64,000 nucleotides of DNA from NCBI GenBank assembly GCA_029582155.1, contig CM055909.1, positions 45,266,218 to 45,330,217 on the forward strand, in the 5' to 3' direction. The stretch comes from Panopea generosa (Eukaryota > Mollusca > Bivalvia > Adapedonta > Hiatellidae). The notes below the pieces were generated by a model. It saw only the letters and a program-made list of their open reading frames with translations, did no database searches and was not told the DNA's origin. Shown piece by piece: positions 11,562 through 24,700 of this stretch (position 1 is its first letter; each line of letters starts with the position of its first letter). The translations under genes were made by a program, and so were the position numbers.

Positions 11562-13690
11562 GAGCCATATCTGCCGAGAATGCGGCTGCTTGAGGCAGTG
11601 TTGTAGATAGGTGCGATATCATCTCCATACATTTGTAATACCTTGTAAAATTCTAGCTATATCTGCCGAGAATGCGGGTGCTTGAGGCAATGTTGTAGAT
11701 AGGTGCAATATAATCTCCATACATTTGTAATACTTTGTGAACTTCTAGAGCCATATCTGCCGAGAATGCGGGTGCTTGAAGCAGTGTTGTAGATAGGTGC
11801 AATATCATCTTCATACATGTGTAATACCTTGTGAACTTCTAGAGCTATATCTGCTGAGAATGCGGGTGCTTGAGGCTGTGTTGTAGATAGGTGCAATATT
11901 ATCTCCATACATTCGTAATATCTTGTGAACTTTTAAAGCTATATCTGCCGAGAATGCGGGTGTTTGAGGCTGTGTTGTAGATAGGTGCAATATCATCTGT
12001 AATACTTTGTGAACTTCTAGCTATATCTGCCAAACATGCAGGTGTTTGAGGCAGTGTTGTAGATAGGTGCAATATCATCTCCATACATTTGTAATACCAT
12101 GTGAACTTCAAGAGCTATATCTGCCGAGAATGCGGGTGCTTGCGGCAATGTTGTAGATAGGTACAATATAATCTCCATACAGTTGTAATACCTTGTGAAC
12201 TTCTAGAGCCATATCTGCCGAGAATGCGGGTGCTTGCGGCAATGTTGTAGATAGGTACAATATAATCTCCATACAGTTGTAATACCTTGTGAAATTCTAG
12301 AGCTATATTTGCCGAGAATGTGGGTGCTTGAAGCGGTGTTGTAGATAGGTGCAATATCATCTCCATACATTTGTAATACTTTGTGAACTTTTAGCTATAT
12401 CTGCCAAAAATGCGGGTGCTTGAGGCAATGTTGTAGATAGGTGCAATATTATCTCCATACATTTGTAATACTTTGTGAACTTCTAGCTATATCTGCCGAG
12501 AATGCGTTTGCTTGAGGCAATGTTGTAGATAGGTGCAATATCATCTCCATACATTTGTAATACCTTGTGAACTTCTAGCTATATCTGCCGAGAATGCGTT
12601 TGCTTGAGGCAATGTTGTAGATAGGTACAATATTATCTCCATACATTTGTAATATCTTGTGAACTTTTAGAGCTATATCTGCCGAGAATGCGGGTGCTTG
12701 AGGCTGTGTTGTAGATAGGTGCAATATCATCTGTAATACTTTGTGAACTTCTAGCTATATCTGCCAAACAAGCGGGTGTTTGAGGCAGTGTTGTAGTTAG
12801 GTGCAATATCATCTCCATACATTTGTAATACCATGTGAACTTCTAGAGCTATATCTGCCAGGAATGCGGGTGTTTGAGGTAATGTTGTAGATAGGTGCAA
12901 TATAATCTCCATACATTTGTAATACCTTGTGAACTTCTAGAGCCATATCTGCCGAGAATGCGTGTGCTTGCGGCAATGTTGTAGATAGGTACAATATAAT
13001 CTCCATACAGTTGTAATACCTTGTGAACTTCTAGAGCTATATCTGCCGAGAATGTGGGTGCTGCTTGAAGCGGTGTTGTAGATAGGTGCAATATCATCTC
13101 CATACATTTGTAATACCATGTGAACTTTTAGCTATATCTGCCAAAAATGCGGGTGCTTGAGGCAATGTTGTAGATAGGTGCAATATTATCTCCATACATT
13201 TGTAATACTTTGTGAACTTCTAAAGCTATATCTGCTGAGAATGCAGTTGCTTGAGGCAATGTTGTAGATAGGTGCAATATTATCTCAATACATTTGTAAT
13301 ACTTTGTGAACTTCTAGCTATATCTGCCGAGAATGCGTTTGCTTGAGGCAATGTTGTAGATAAGTGCAATATCATCTCAATACATTTGTAATACCTTGTG
13401 AACTTCTAGCTATATCTGCCGAGAATGCGTTTGCTTGAGGCAATGTTGTAGATAGGTACAATATTATCTCCATACATTTGTAATACCTTGTTAACTTCTA
13501 CAGCTATATCTGCTAAGAATGCGGCAGCTTGAGGCAGTGTTGTAGATAGGTGCAATATTATCTACATACATTTGTAATACTTTGTGAACTTCTAGAGCTA
13601 TATCTGTTGAGAATGAGGCAGCTTGAGGCAATGTTGTAGATAGGTGCAATATCATCTTCATACATTTGTAAGACCTTGTGAACTTTTAGA
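11562..13690. repeat. Satellite array of about 94 bp, 23 units, with higher-order structure
   Basis: The core TGTTGTAGATAGGTGCAATA recurs about 23 times. Typical spacing is 94 bp (92 bp when one AG is missing), and two units are shortened to about 82 bp by loss of CCATACATTTG-like sequence. Variants recur together: the shortened unit at about 11997 reappears at about 12731 (734 bp later), and a unit with GAATGTGGGTGCTTGAAG at 12313 reappears at 13048. This indicates duplication of an eight-unit block. Several 60-84 codon minus-strand frames cross the array. Because the period is not a multiple of three, they change frame from unit to unit and are not taken as genes. Confidence 0.95.
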
Positions 13691-13909
13691 TCTACAAACT
13701 TGGAAATATTGTTGCTGTTAGTCATATTAATTCCTGTTAGTGAAATACGTTTTTCTTTATGGTTCAATGGATGTCTATGTATAGCTTTATACAAATGTAG
13801 TTGTTATGAATCTATCCCTGTGTCTTACATATATAAGCTATACATTCATGCATGTGGTTGCTGTTGTTTGTTTTTTAGCACCGCTTGCAACAAGTGTTTA
13901 GTTATAACG

Positions 13910-14172
13910 CGACCATGTCTACTGCAGACAGTATCCGAAGAGCTGCCACATTGGAATATCATGCTGCAAACACGTGATATGGAACATTATACTGCCACCG
14001 GACCGACAAGAGCTAGATCAATTCAATAAATGCTGAGCGTCAAGCGAGGAAGCTTCTAGTATACTGTACCATCGTTCAAGTCTTTGGTATGACCCGGCCT
14101 TGTATCGAAAAACACGACCTTTCGCATGCGAGGCAGACGTTTTACCCTTGGACTACCGCAGCGGTTTCATGC
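13910..14172 (-). mobile_element. tRNA-derived SINE, family G (tRNA-Gly/Ala-like head)
   Basis: The minus strand begins ACCGCTGCGGTAGTCCAAGG (A-box region), runs through CTGCCTCGCATGCGAAAGGT and reaches a decayed B box followed by AAGGCCGGGTCATACC. The body contains AATGCTGAGCGTCAAGCGAG and, read on the plus strand, a GACATTATACTG-like block. I recall very similar sequences as a widespread repeat in mollusc genomes. This is the only copy in the window. Confidence 0.65.
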
Positions 14173-14174
14173 AT

Positions 14175-15065
14175 ATAAATTGTCTAAACCGACCTGATAT
14201 GTTACATGTTGAATCCTAATCTAAAGACTGTGGCTGGTGACGTCTTGTATACCCGGCTGTATTGTAGCTAAACTTGTTTCCATAGTCTAGTATGCACATT
14301 TATGTATGTTTATTCACAAATTCTCTCCTGGACCATATATTTTATCATTTTTATGGACTTTTTACATGTAGATATCAACACAACTAAGCAGTTATGAATC
14401 CATACTCTCTCTTACATTATATTCTGAGCTGGTATCAATCAATTTAATATTAGGCAATTAAGTAACTATACTTAATTTTCAAACAACACACCAAATAAAT
14501 CACAAATTGTATTTGTCATGCATGCTTGCACATATTACATACTGTGCGTTTATACAAAAATATAATTTTAATTCATTACTGCATTCACTATTTATTCAGT
14601 TGCTACTGTGAAATCTTATTTTAATCTATCAAAATCCATCTAAACACATCTAATGATTAGGGGGCGTTCAATAAGATCTAAATCATTTAATTTGTGTCTG
14701 CCATGTCTGTGAATGACATGTCACTTTACATAAGGAAAATGTAATGGCGTTTTGTTATAATATTTGACTAGTCTGTTGGGAGTCCGGTCTTCAAAATAAC
14801 ATATTTGACATTTAGTTATTAAGGAAATGACATCAATATCTCCTGACAACATATAATATTACTGCTGAGCAACGATGAGATTACAAGTAGCGTGCAAAGA
14901 TACCATCGTATTCTTGCATCATGCCAGATCTAGTTATGCTATACATTGAACCATGTACCATAGCGACTAATAAGTATCAATAGGATGGATATTTTGAACT
15001 ATCATAGTTTACACTTTAGTTTGAACATTTGATATGAATTTCATCGACCACTTTAATCTACAAAA
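14175..15065. other. AT-rich sequence, nothing recognised
   Basis: No gene, repeat array or transposon terminus noted. Confidence 0.4.
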
Positions 15066-15069
15066 AAAT

Positions 15070-15258
15070 ATACAGCCGCCAAACCTGTCTTAAGCAGTCA
15101 GTGAAGGGAATGAGCAAAAGTTGCCTTTTAAGACAGGTTGCTGCTTAATACAGGTTAATTTGCTCTTAAAGCATGAAAACGGGAAATAGTTAATTTGTCT
15201 GCTTAAGACAAGTGGCTGCTTAATAGAGGTGATCGCTTACACAGTTTTACTGTACCTA
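15070..15258 (+). mobile_element. MITE, family M1, full copy
   Basis: The left end CAGCCGCCAAACCTGTCTTA and right end, whose complement is CAGTAAAACTGTGTAAGC, form imperfect inverted termini. TA flanks both sides. The interior has TTAAGACAGGTTGCTGCTTA and GCTTAAGACAAGTGGCTGCT. Non-coding. Confidence 0.75.
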
Positions 15259-15424
15259 AACACGCTTCATATTATAGACAACTAACACTTTATTATGAAA
15301 GCCAAACGTATTTTTTTCACTTTAAATATAAACACACTATTATTCTGATAGACACCTACTTTTCATTTAAACATTTGTTAAATAACACTTATCTATCAAT
15401 CATCGATTAAGGCAACTTTGACAC

Positions 15425-15580
15425 ATCAGTGTCTGGGTCTTCCCGGGGAGAACCAATAAAAAGAATGTGCATATGAAATGTGTTTCTCAAAGACATCTCA
15501 AATAGCCGTGGCGGGGACTCGCAATCGGGACCATGTACACCCGGGACTCGTTGCACTAGCATGCGTAACTTTAAGATGTC
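15425..15580 (-). mobile_element. tRNA-derived SINE, family D, partial
   Basis: The minus strand reads GATTGCGAGTCCCCGCCACG, then GAGATGTCTTTGAGAAACAC. The order B box, CCACGGCTAT, TGTCYTTRAGMAARACAC is shared with 27262. The A box is not clear. Confidence 0.5.
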
Positions 15581-15589
15581 CATACAAAC

Positions 15590-16780
15590 AAAAAAAAATA
15601 CTGCTATATAATTTCATCGACGAAATGTTAATGCGTTATAATACGAATATTATTTTCTAACGTTTCCGAAAGCTCTTATGATGATGTTAGCGGAACACTG
15701 AACGGAATTTATTGATTTTTCCATAAATTTAAATCTTACGCTTCGTCAACCTAGAACTAAATTGAAAAGTAGCCCCAGGATCCGATAATTTACAATTAGA
15801 CCAAGTGCTGCTACAGACATACGTTAACCTTTTTTTAATGTTAATATAATCGCTCTCTTTTTCCAAGTAGACAATACAACACCATTCAAATAGCTTCTTA
15901 GTATACATTCCGAGAGTCAAATTTGTTCCTGTGATGAAAAATATAAAAAAAATTGATTACTAGATCAATTTATAGTAATTCACATTTGTTGTCATAACTA
16001 ATGGTCGTCTAACATTGCAGATGGAAGAGAGTGCTATGTTAAGCCTTGGATCGCGTTTGTTGTTTAAACAATAGCATGGCATATATAATCGTTTACTGAA
16101 TGATGCTTGATTCGAGATTGGAAAACAAGCCAAACACTGCTTTGAGAATGTTGATAAATACTTTATTCAATACAAAATACCAAAAATACTGTCAGTATAC
16201 ATGTTGATATACAGGCATACATAGGATGATAACGAGTTCAATGCATAATACAAATTGTTCAGTAATACATGTTAGTATTCAATATTTTTAACACAAAACT
16301 AATGTCAAGAGAACCCCGTAATACATGTACCTCTAACACATATCAGCACTAATATAACTGCATTCACCACCATTATAAATGTTATATTAATATTGCTCAC
16401 AATCAAATATCAATTCATCATTAGTTGCTCTTATCAAATATCAATTGAAGAAGAAGATTCGATTATCGATTATAATGTTTTATTTCTTATCTCAAAGCTT
16501 TTGTAAATGTATGTTGCAAACCGTTTCACGGATTTTGCATGTTGTTATTGTAATCTTTCAATATATTTTGGCATATTCGGTCTTTTCCAGTAGTTATTTT
16601 TAATATAACATAATCTGAAATATATGTTCAGCGGATATACTTAAATCAATTGTAATTTATTTTCTAAGACATTACAAATTTGACATTTTCTATTTTCTAC
16701 TATTACCATAATGTATCAAACACTGTATTTTGACTTTGCAACTCAAAAGTATAACAAATTACATGTTTTCCTGAAATATT
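15590..16780. other. AT-rich sequence, nothing recognised
   Basis: Short frames only; no repeat or structured element noted. Confidence 0.4.
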
Positions 16781-16784
16781 AGTT

Positions 16785-16850
16785 CAAAGGTTCGAATACC
16801 GATGTTTTCTGATGCGGCAGACACTTTACTCTCGGAACACTTCCCTTTTC
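16785..16850 (+). repeat. SINE family D fragment (B box and core)
   Basis: AAGGTTCGAATACC, resembling a B box, is followed by CAGACACTTTACTCTC, a core seen in family D. Too short for a firm call. Confidence 0.35.
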
Positions 16851-17055
16851 TTATAGATATAGTTGTATAGAATATATATTGAAACTGTCTATCAGTTATA
16901 TACATATATTTAGTTTTTACAGATATAAAAGTACAATTACCAGTCTAACTCTTCGGACAAGGTTGCATAACATATTAGCATGAAGGTTGAAAGTGACTTT
17001 AAGTTAAACTTCAGAAACAATCCTAGATTTTGCCGATGGTGATTGTAATAGTTAT

Positions 17056-17160
17056 ATAGCAGTGACATACGAGCTGACTGATTGGTCATCTGAAGTTAAA
17101 TGACGTCACAGTTTGGTATTTATACTGCTATGAATCGTGGATCAGGCAGGGAATTCCATG
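17056..17160 (+). promoter_or_regulatory. Possible promoter: CRE plus TATA-like box
   Basis: A full consensus cAMP-response element TGACGTCA (17101) lies 18 bp before TATTTATA, inside a locally less AT-rich stretch. The ATG at 17158 opens a frame of only 28 codons. The segment is also bounded by an 8 bp inverted repeat (ATAGCAGT / ACTGCTAT), so a small MITE is an alternative. No downstream gene was recognised. Confidence 0.3.
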
Positions 17161-17259
17161 TTCATGAATGAGAGTGTAATATACCTCAGTCGAGAGTTTG
17201 TTGTCGGTGTTCTTCTTAAACGGAACACAATTCCGAATATATGAAGTGAAATACACATA

Positions 17260-18425
17260 AATGTTGCATTTGCACATTTTTCCTATAAATCTACAGACAG
17301 TTAAAAGCGTTTAATTGAATAAGTTTTCTGGAGGATTTCAATTAAATCTGCCGCTTACAGATCAACATGTCATACAATACAATTAATCGTTATCCAATTA
17401 CCCATGATACTTTTATTGTATATCCTGATTAATGTACAGCTATCGTGAATTTCATTCATTCTTCAGATATGTTATCACTCCAATGCAGAACCGTTCAAAA
17501 TCAAATCTGAAACAGGAAATATATTAAATGTGTCAATCAAGCTAGATAAGACTGAATGAATAATATATCTTGCGAGTTCGGTGAGAAAACCAGTGCACGT
17601 AAATCATTTATGTATTTAACACCACAATTAGTTTTAGACTGTCCTAAAATATAAAAAAATATATACTGAAAAAAAATACTACTGTTATTTGAAATATCTT
17701 GTTTCCTTGGATAGTCATAGGTAGCTTCAAGTTGCAGGGAAAAAACATTGGGTTGCATTTTTAAATAGTCAACTGAAACCAACTAACTTTTTTAAAGATT
17801 TTTGGCTGTCAAACTCCATTAAACAGCCCCAAATGTAATATACCTTGGGTAGTACTCATGAACATGTTTCAGCCTTCTTGTTTAATAATTTTCAAAAATA
17901 TGCCCAGCTAATCTAACAGCTCCAATAATATACATATCTACTTTTTCATACACAAGTATCTATCTCCCTACAGTGACTTAGCGGAGGTAATTGTTAAGTG
18001 AAACATGGCACAAATGTGCTCCCATAACATCTTTAAAGATCATGATCTGGATGGCGATTTTGGCGTATGATTTGTGTTAGACTATCGGTCTCAGGATAAG
18101 TAGGTTGTAGCTTGCAATTTCCATTTTAACAAGGACCACGTGTTATGTCTCAGAGGAAGGTACTTAAATAGCCGTAGAAAATTACACTGACATGTTAAGT
18201 GTAGGCAAATGTTGTCCAGATAAGTGTAGGGATGAATTGGTTTCTTTGTTTGTGAATAAAGTAACTGTCACCATTAAAGTTATTATAATCATTAAACAAG
18301 CGATCAGAAATATTGTGTAAGGTAGTAAACTTATTGTTAGTTCTCTTAATAGACCTAAATCGGGAGATAAGAGAAACCATATTGGTCAACAATTTAATCG
18401 AGTGATTAATGATAAAATAGTTCTA
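17260..18425. other. AT-rich sequence, nothing recognised
   Basis: An 81-codon minus-strand frame (17537-17782) has no recognisable motif. Confidence 0.4.
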
Positions 18426-18427
18426 AG

Positions 18428-18595
18428 ACTTAATGCTCACGCCAGAGGTTGCGGGTTTGATCCCCCGGTCGACCCGATGCCTCTCATACAATAACACTCA
18501 GTACTGGTTCTACCTAGGAAACGGAATCGTGAGTGGTTCACATAGGCTCTGAGCTTTCATTACAATCGAGTAAAAATAAATTAGTATATACTAAG
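18428..18595 (+). mobile_element. tRNA-derived SINE, family C
   Basis: CCAGAGGTTGCGGGTTTGAT carries a B box. It is followed by GACCCGATGCCTCTCATA, AACACTCAGTACTGGTTCTA, and a tail ATAGGCTCTGAGCTTTCATT then ACAATCGAG. The same order occurs on the minus strand at 21.1 and 58.3 kb. The A box is eroded. Confidence 0.7.
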
Positions 18596-18599
18596 ACTT

Positions 18600-19620
18600 A
18601 ATTGGTACTTTTACACTCGTCTAAGCAAATTATATTATTTGCACACTGCTCATATATGTCTCCCAGACGCTTGATGCCAATCATAAAGTTGTATGTGCAG
18701 ATATAATCGTCAGGATATGCTTATGTACTAACATGTTAGAAATTGTTGTATATTGTAATGGAAAATATAAAAGTAAACTTTTATTGGTCTTTGCAAAAGA
18801 ATTATTAACTTTTATAAGTAAAAATAAATTGGATGCATCACGCTTTTTCACAAATTGGTTCTAATGCTGAGCAAATCTGTATAAAAAGATAAACCTATAT
18901 ATTACATAAAACATGAATAGAGACCATACCTCCGTTAATTATGTCTCTATACATTGTTCATTCAATTAAAACCATCCCTTTATAGCAAAAGTTCATTTAT
19001 AAATATCAAAATTAGAATGTTGTTGTCCTTTTCCATTTTCTTTAATTATGTTATTTACACATCATTTATTGAAATGAAACACAAACTTAACATTCTTTCT
19101 TTAATTGCAACCATGCAGCGGTATTATTTTCAAAGTTACATCACATGTTATAATCGATGGTACTCTTGATGCGTAACCAAAGTAAAATATGTAGCTATCG
19201 CATGCACGAGACGCACACATGTTCAAATATATTACACTAATCACAGAGAGGAAATTAATCGCACAGGTAACAAAAGAGAATTATTATCACTGTCGCTTAT
19301 GCATGTCGTGCATAATTGGCAATTGAAATGAATTATTACCGTTACGACACTAATTGACCGATAATCTCCAGAAATATCACCTTTGAATGAAATATCCGTA
19401 AATTAGAAATTGGTTAATTTGTTTTATTTTAAATATGTATGTGATGTCAATACGGATAAGGTACGAAGCATCTTGGCCGTTAATGTCACCCACGTATACA
19501 GAAAGCTCGCTTTATCATAAATGATTGACATATCATTCCCTTATTTCTGTTGTAGAATATGTTTTGTTTTAAACTTATATATGTTACCTTAATTGAGAAA
19601 CAAGTTATTGCAACTTAGAT
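18600..19620. other. AT-rich sequence, nothing recognised
   Basis: No gene or repeat recognised. Confidence 0.4.
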
Positions 19621-19624
19621 ACAT

Positions 19625-19745
19625 CACGCCCGATGTCTTCCTGGTTAGAAGCAGCACAAAATACATGCGGATAAAGTGTCTTGCTTAAGGACACATCACA
19701 TATGATTATAGGATGTAATGCGGTTCTCAGAAAAGGTTTTGTGAC
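19625..19745 (-). mobile_element. SINE family D core, partial
   Basis: The minus strand carries GTGTCCTTAAGCAAGACACT, the core block seen at 27262. No tRNA-like head survives. Confidence 0.5.
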
Positions 19746-19749
19746 ATCC

Positions 19750-21015
19750 CCGTACAACATTATTTTAGATTTATAGCATAGCCGACAAAATTAGTTTAAA
19801 CCCAAACTTTTAGTAAGGAGCCTACCTGATTGCATATAAACAGACAATGCTTATTATTTGTATAAAGTGTACATCAAGGCTTTGCTGAGTAGTGTGAGAT
19901 TGATAATTGTAAAATTGAATAGCTGTTATCGTTATGTTAACGCAGTCGTCGTGAACTTGTTATATCTAAAAATTATTATTTCACCAATTTTGTATGTATA
20001 TACATTTAGATGATATTTGTGGATGGTGCATTCATATTCGCTTTGCTCCTAACATATCATAAATCAACAATAGCAAACGTTATGTCATACCTCCCACACT
20101 TTTTCTCTTTTGACAATTCCCAGACCTGACCATTCGACCTCAATAACTAATGTCATACATATACACTTATACAAAAACAATATGTATCATTAATATATAA
20201 CTAAGTAATAGTTACGTAAAACTCTGGTGATATGAAAAATATACAATATGCAATAAAAACAACAACTTCGTAATCGATTATATAAAATAAAAAAATTATT
20301 AAAGTAAAATTTATCGTCTTAAAACCGGATGAGAGAACAAGTGTATGTTTTTTTTTCGTTGTGTTTAACATCTTGTCTTTATATTTAATTCTCATAACTA
20401 CAAAAATACAAATTCAAATACTGTTTGATAATGGTTAAATTCAAACTGTATTCATTTCAACTGTTGTAATTAATTTCGTTTCGTAAAATATGATTTATTT
20501 AATTCATTCCGTCCTTATCTTGTTTATACTCATCATGTTTGGAATACTACAACTTTATCTTATAACTTTACTTGTCATTTTTGAAGCAATAAAAATAATA
20601 CAGCGATGTTGGCATAAGCCAAAAAACTATCGTTTGTTCCTTAAGTGAACAAGTTCTGTAACGTTGTGCCAAAGATACATTTCATGATATGTACAGTAAT
20701 ATTCACTGATATTCCGTGTACATTACTATAGAAAATGATGCTATCGCATGTGTTAGGAGCACGCAATGCATAAATATATTGCAATAACTGTTAACAGGAA
20801 ATTGACTGCCCGAGTAACAGACAAAAATGTAAAAGATTACAATACATCTTGCGTGACCTACAGTTTGTCTTAATTGATCTATAATATGCAGTTCTGCATA
20901 AATTTTACTCTTTGATAGCATATCTATCTATTTATTTTCCCTTATTATTTTTTGTTTTATTTGTTACACGTTTTCCTTGTTGGAAATTGATTGATAATGA
21001 ATAGTGTGTACTTAT
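19750..21015. other. AT-rich sequence, nothing recognised
   Basis: No gene, box or tandem repeat recognised. Confidence 0.4.
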
Positions 21016-21019
21016 TATT

Positions 21020-21192
21020 TTTGGTCGACTGCCATGAAAGCTCAATGCTGATAGGAACCGCGCTCGAGTCCACTAATTGGGTAGAACCAGACTGAGTACT
21101 GAGTGTTGTTTGATGAAAGGCATCGAGTCGAGCTAGGGATCGAACCCACAACTTCAACACTCTACCCATTAGACAACCGTCCCCGCATAATA
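21020..21192 (-). mobile_element. tRNA-derived SINE, family C, near full length
   Basis: The minus strand reads GGGACGGTTGTCTAATGGGT (A-box region), then GTTGTGGGTTCGATCCC (B box), CGACTCGATGCCTTTCAT, TCTGGTTCTACCCA and a TTGAGCTTTCATGGCAGTCG tail. The best-preserved pol III promoter in this family within the window. Confidence 0.8.
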
Positions 21193-21210
21193 AATAGAAA
21201 GTTTTTAGTT

Positions 21211-21290
21211 AGACATAGCCCAGCTTATGTCGCCGTGGCCGACATTTATAGTGCTGATCACCACCAAAATGATCATTCGCATCAAGGACT
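21211..21290 (+). repeat. Direct repeat with hairpin start, copy 1
   Basis: AGACATAGCCCAGCTTATGT opens a block that recurs at 21671 with similar downstream sequence. GACATA / TATGTC can pair as a short stem. Confidence 0.5.
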
Positions 21291-21670
21291 ACTTTTTATT
21301 TACTGACTTTCATTTTATTGTCATGTATTTTTTAAGCAGAAATAAATCAAATAATATAAAAATGTTAAAGAAATTGTACTATATATTTTTTAAAAAAAAA
21401 AAGTTGCACAATATAACACTGGTCAATTCAATATGCAAATATGCGAGGACATGTATAGCTAAGGATAACTTTCATTTCCGCTCAGTTTACAATCATGTGC
21501 ACGTTTTCGCTTTTGGTTGCACATTGATCGGAAGGAATTATGAGAGTATACATATATATGCTTTTATTATTATTGCCTGGGTGATACTTTTTCAAAATTT
21601 AATCATTTCAATAGCATCTTATTGTTTTATATATAACACCATTATTATTTTAAACCGAACTTAATGTGAA

Positions 21671-21745
21671 AGACATAGCCCTGCTTATGTCTTCGCGATC
21701 AAACTTTGTAGCGTAGACCATCGATAAAATGTGCATTTCAAGATG
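21671..21745 (+). repeat. Direct repeat with hairpin start, copy 2
   Basis: AGACATAGCCCTGCTTATGT, 460 bp after the first copy. Downstream similarity is weak but ordered. Confidence 0.5.
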
Positions 21746-21749
21746 TGTG

Positions 21750-24700
21750 AATATTTAAAGATAAGCCCGACTATCAGTACTTGAAGTACTTTGATTTATA
21801 TTTAGCGCTATGAGCGTGTGGACGATGTCGCATTTGCGATGAGTTTACTACGGTGGTATGTGTTGATATGAGATTTTGGTTTAATATTATTGTACAATGT
21901 TTGTGTTTAATTTGATCTAAAGCTTGGTTTTAAAATAATCAAGTACCACTTACAAAAATAAGGGGAAGTAAAATGCATTCCAAATACAATTTGTTTTTGC
22001 AGAAAAAGTAAAAAGATGATTAGACGTTATCAAGCACTTACTGTTAGTTCCGAATACAAACTGATACAATTTTACTTAGATACAACTCGTCATGTTGATT
22101 CCAAAATATTTCACACCTTACATAGTAAAATTAGATGAACATTTCTTATATAAAGTCTTTCCAAAAATATATGATAACTTAAAAAACAAATTCACATTAA
22201 AAATATAACTTATAAAACGTAACAACTTAGTACATGGAAACAAAATATATTGATAAAGTGCCGAGTGTCATAGTTCTTGACAGATACTTTGTATATGTAT
22301 TTGAATATTGGATGTCGCCAGTCATATAGTCTTGCATCCACAGAGATTAAGTTGCTTTGTATAAACGAATCAGATAAGGGACATTGTGTTGACATTATAC
22401 ATTCATAAAGTCTGAAACAAAAATATTTCAATAAAACACTTGACTACTTTTCTTCTTTAATATAAGGTCAAACCAACAGACATGTAAACACTCAAAAAAT
22501 AGGTAAGATGCTTTGATTAAATAAATTGTTTATTCTTTTGTCATAAAAAATTCAGTTACATTGTGTACATCGACATAGTTTTATTGATTTGACATATGCT
22601 TCGTACAGTCCTTTTGTTTGTAGGTTATACGACAACACTGCCGTATATTGCCACGTGGCAAGAGCGATTTACGCTGCTATAACAAGTACATACACCGGAA
22701 ATTGGTCTTATCTGTCTTTCTCAGTGTTAATGTATCTGTTTCCGTGAGCTGTTTCTCTTCCGGGTTGGTAATAGATATTTAAGTAACTGTTCAATAAACC
22801 ACGGTGGTAAATGTTTCATGTATCCTTTACTTGATTGAAACATAGTTTAATGTGTGCAAACAGTTAAAGAATATATACTGAATGAAGCACATGTGTTTTA
22901 ATTCACATAATTCTACCGTATTTACTAACAATAAACTCATCTTTACACATCATTAATATATAGTTCTGTATATGTATATTTTGTATCATGTACGTGTGTA
23001 CAAAATAATAACATGGGGACACATGTTTTCTTGTAGTGTAAGATATACATTTATTTAATTTAGTATAACATAGTATTGTGCATTGTTTGTAGTATTCTTG
23101 TTACAAGATTAAAACAAAGTCTAAACATGTTCTATTTGAGAAGAAAAATTGTAAACAATGTGTATGTCATGGAAGCAGCATTGTTTATATATATATGATA
23201 TGATATGAATAACAAACCATAGCTTTTTATCTTGTTTTTTAATCATATTCCAATGATTTTATCACTTTCAAACACAAAATTATTAACTGTATTTTATAAT
23301 ATAATCATATGAATGATTATTTAAGAATATATTTAACTTCAAAGTCGTTAAGCATTAGTGTATGTTATATGTATATAAAAAAAGATGTACTCATTTTGTA
23401 TACATAAGAGCATTGTTTATGTGTATCAGCACTGTCAAAATGTGTTTCAGTTACATGTTTTATGGCAAACAGAATATCGCTAACATGTATGCAAGTCAAA
23501 GTAAGATGTATATGTATGCATGGAAAAGCGAATCGTATACAAGAGACAAGAATATCGGTTAATAGTTTTATTTTGGTGAAAAGCTGTTTGAAGATTAATT
23601 TTGATGTATAATATTAACAACAAATTGAGCCCGTGTGTGCGAAATAACGATATATTTTGTGGACCGTGGCTTATTTATAATTCGTCCTTATCTAAACAGT
23701 GTTTGTGAGTAACGTTCCAATAATGAGTGTCCACGCATGTCTGTCACTAATTGTTGGCTTGACAATTGTTCACCGGAAAATATATTATTATACAAAGGAA
23801 CATGTCGCGAATAAAACATGATTATCTCATGCAACAGGCTTCGCTGAAATACTCACAATAGAGATGTCTTCCTTAGAGGCCAATTAGTTGAAGTTGAACG
23901 TGCGGCGCTGTTTGTGGACCAAATGACTTCTTCCATGTACATAATTGTTTGACCTTACATAATAGGGATTTTAAAGTAAAGTTAATGCATTCCTTTTTTG
24001 AGAGGAAAATCGAATGCACTACAAACGATATATGTCATATTTATTGTAAAGATGCCAGTGAAAGCGAATAGACAGTTGTTGACAAAAGCAGATGAGAAGC
24101 TTAAATCTAGCACAATGATTATAAAACCTAAATATAGTGGAATTCAAATAAAAACCAATCAATGGAAGCCTACTTTATTTAAGAGTTGTATAACAAAGAA
24201 TTATGTAAAAAAAATGAAATGAACTTAATTCACATATATATGAAGTTGTTGACACATATTTATTGATCTTAGAGAACAAGCTAACAGGTTGGGCTACAGG
24301 TTTTAGCAACATTAATTTCGGTCCTTCTTTTCTGTGTGAGTGGCATACCTATCTTTTATATAAGTATTGTTCGATAATTTTGTTGATTTTTTTTTTTAAT
24401 AGAGAGTAACATTTGAAATAAAAGAAAAACAATTATAGTCTCTTGAAAGTTGTGTATTCAATTCTCTTTAAAAATACAGAAAACTAGTTTGATACATAAA
24501 ATAATTTATGAACCTGCTTACAGATATAGTTACATTGTCATTACCGTACCCTCCTATTGTCATTTCCTTACCCTCCTATTTGTAAAAAACATTTCAGATT
24601 CTAACTGATAAATCTCAAGTTATCTTGATTAATTCTTTTACACGGAGTTACTTCAGTGTAACACGAGGCACAAGGTAATCATGTACATGAGTGCATTTGC

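Noticed and set aside
11657..13794. A run of 60-84 codon minus-strand frames with related peptides
   Set aside because: They come from the satellite of about 94 bp, whose period is not a multiple of three; frames shift between units and begin at repeated ATG triplets.
22648..22661. Perfect palindrome TTGCCACGTGGCAA as an operator
   Set aside because: A single E-box palindrome with no recognised gene nearby; noted but not claimed as functional.
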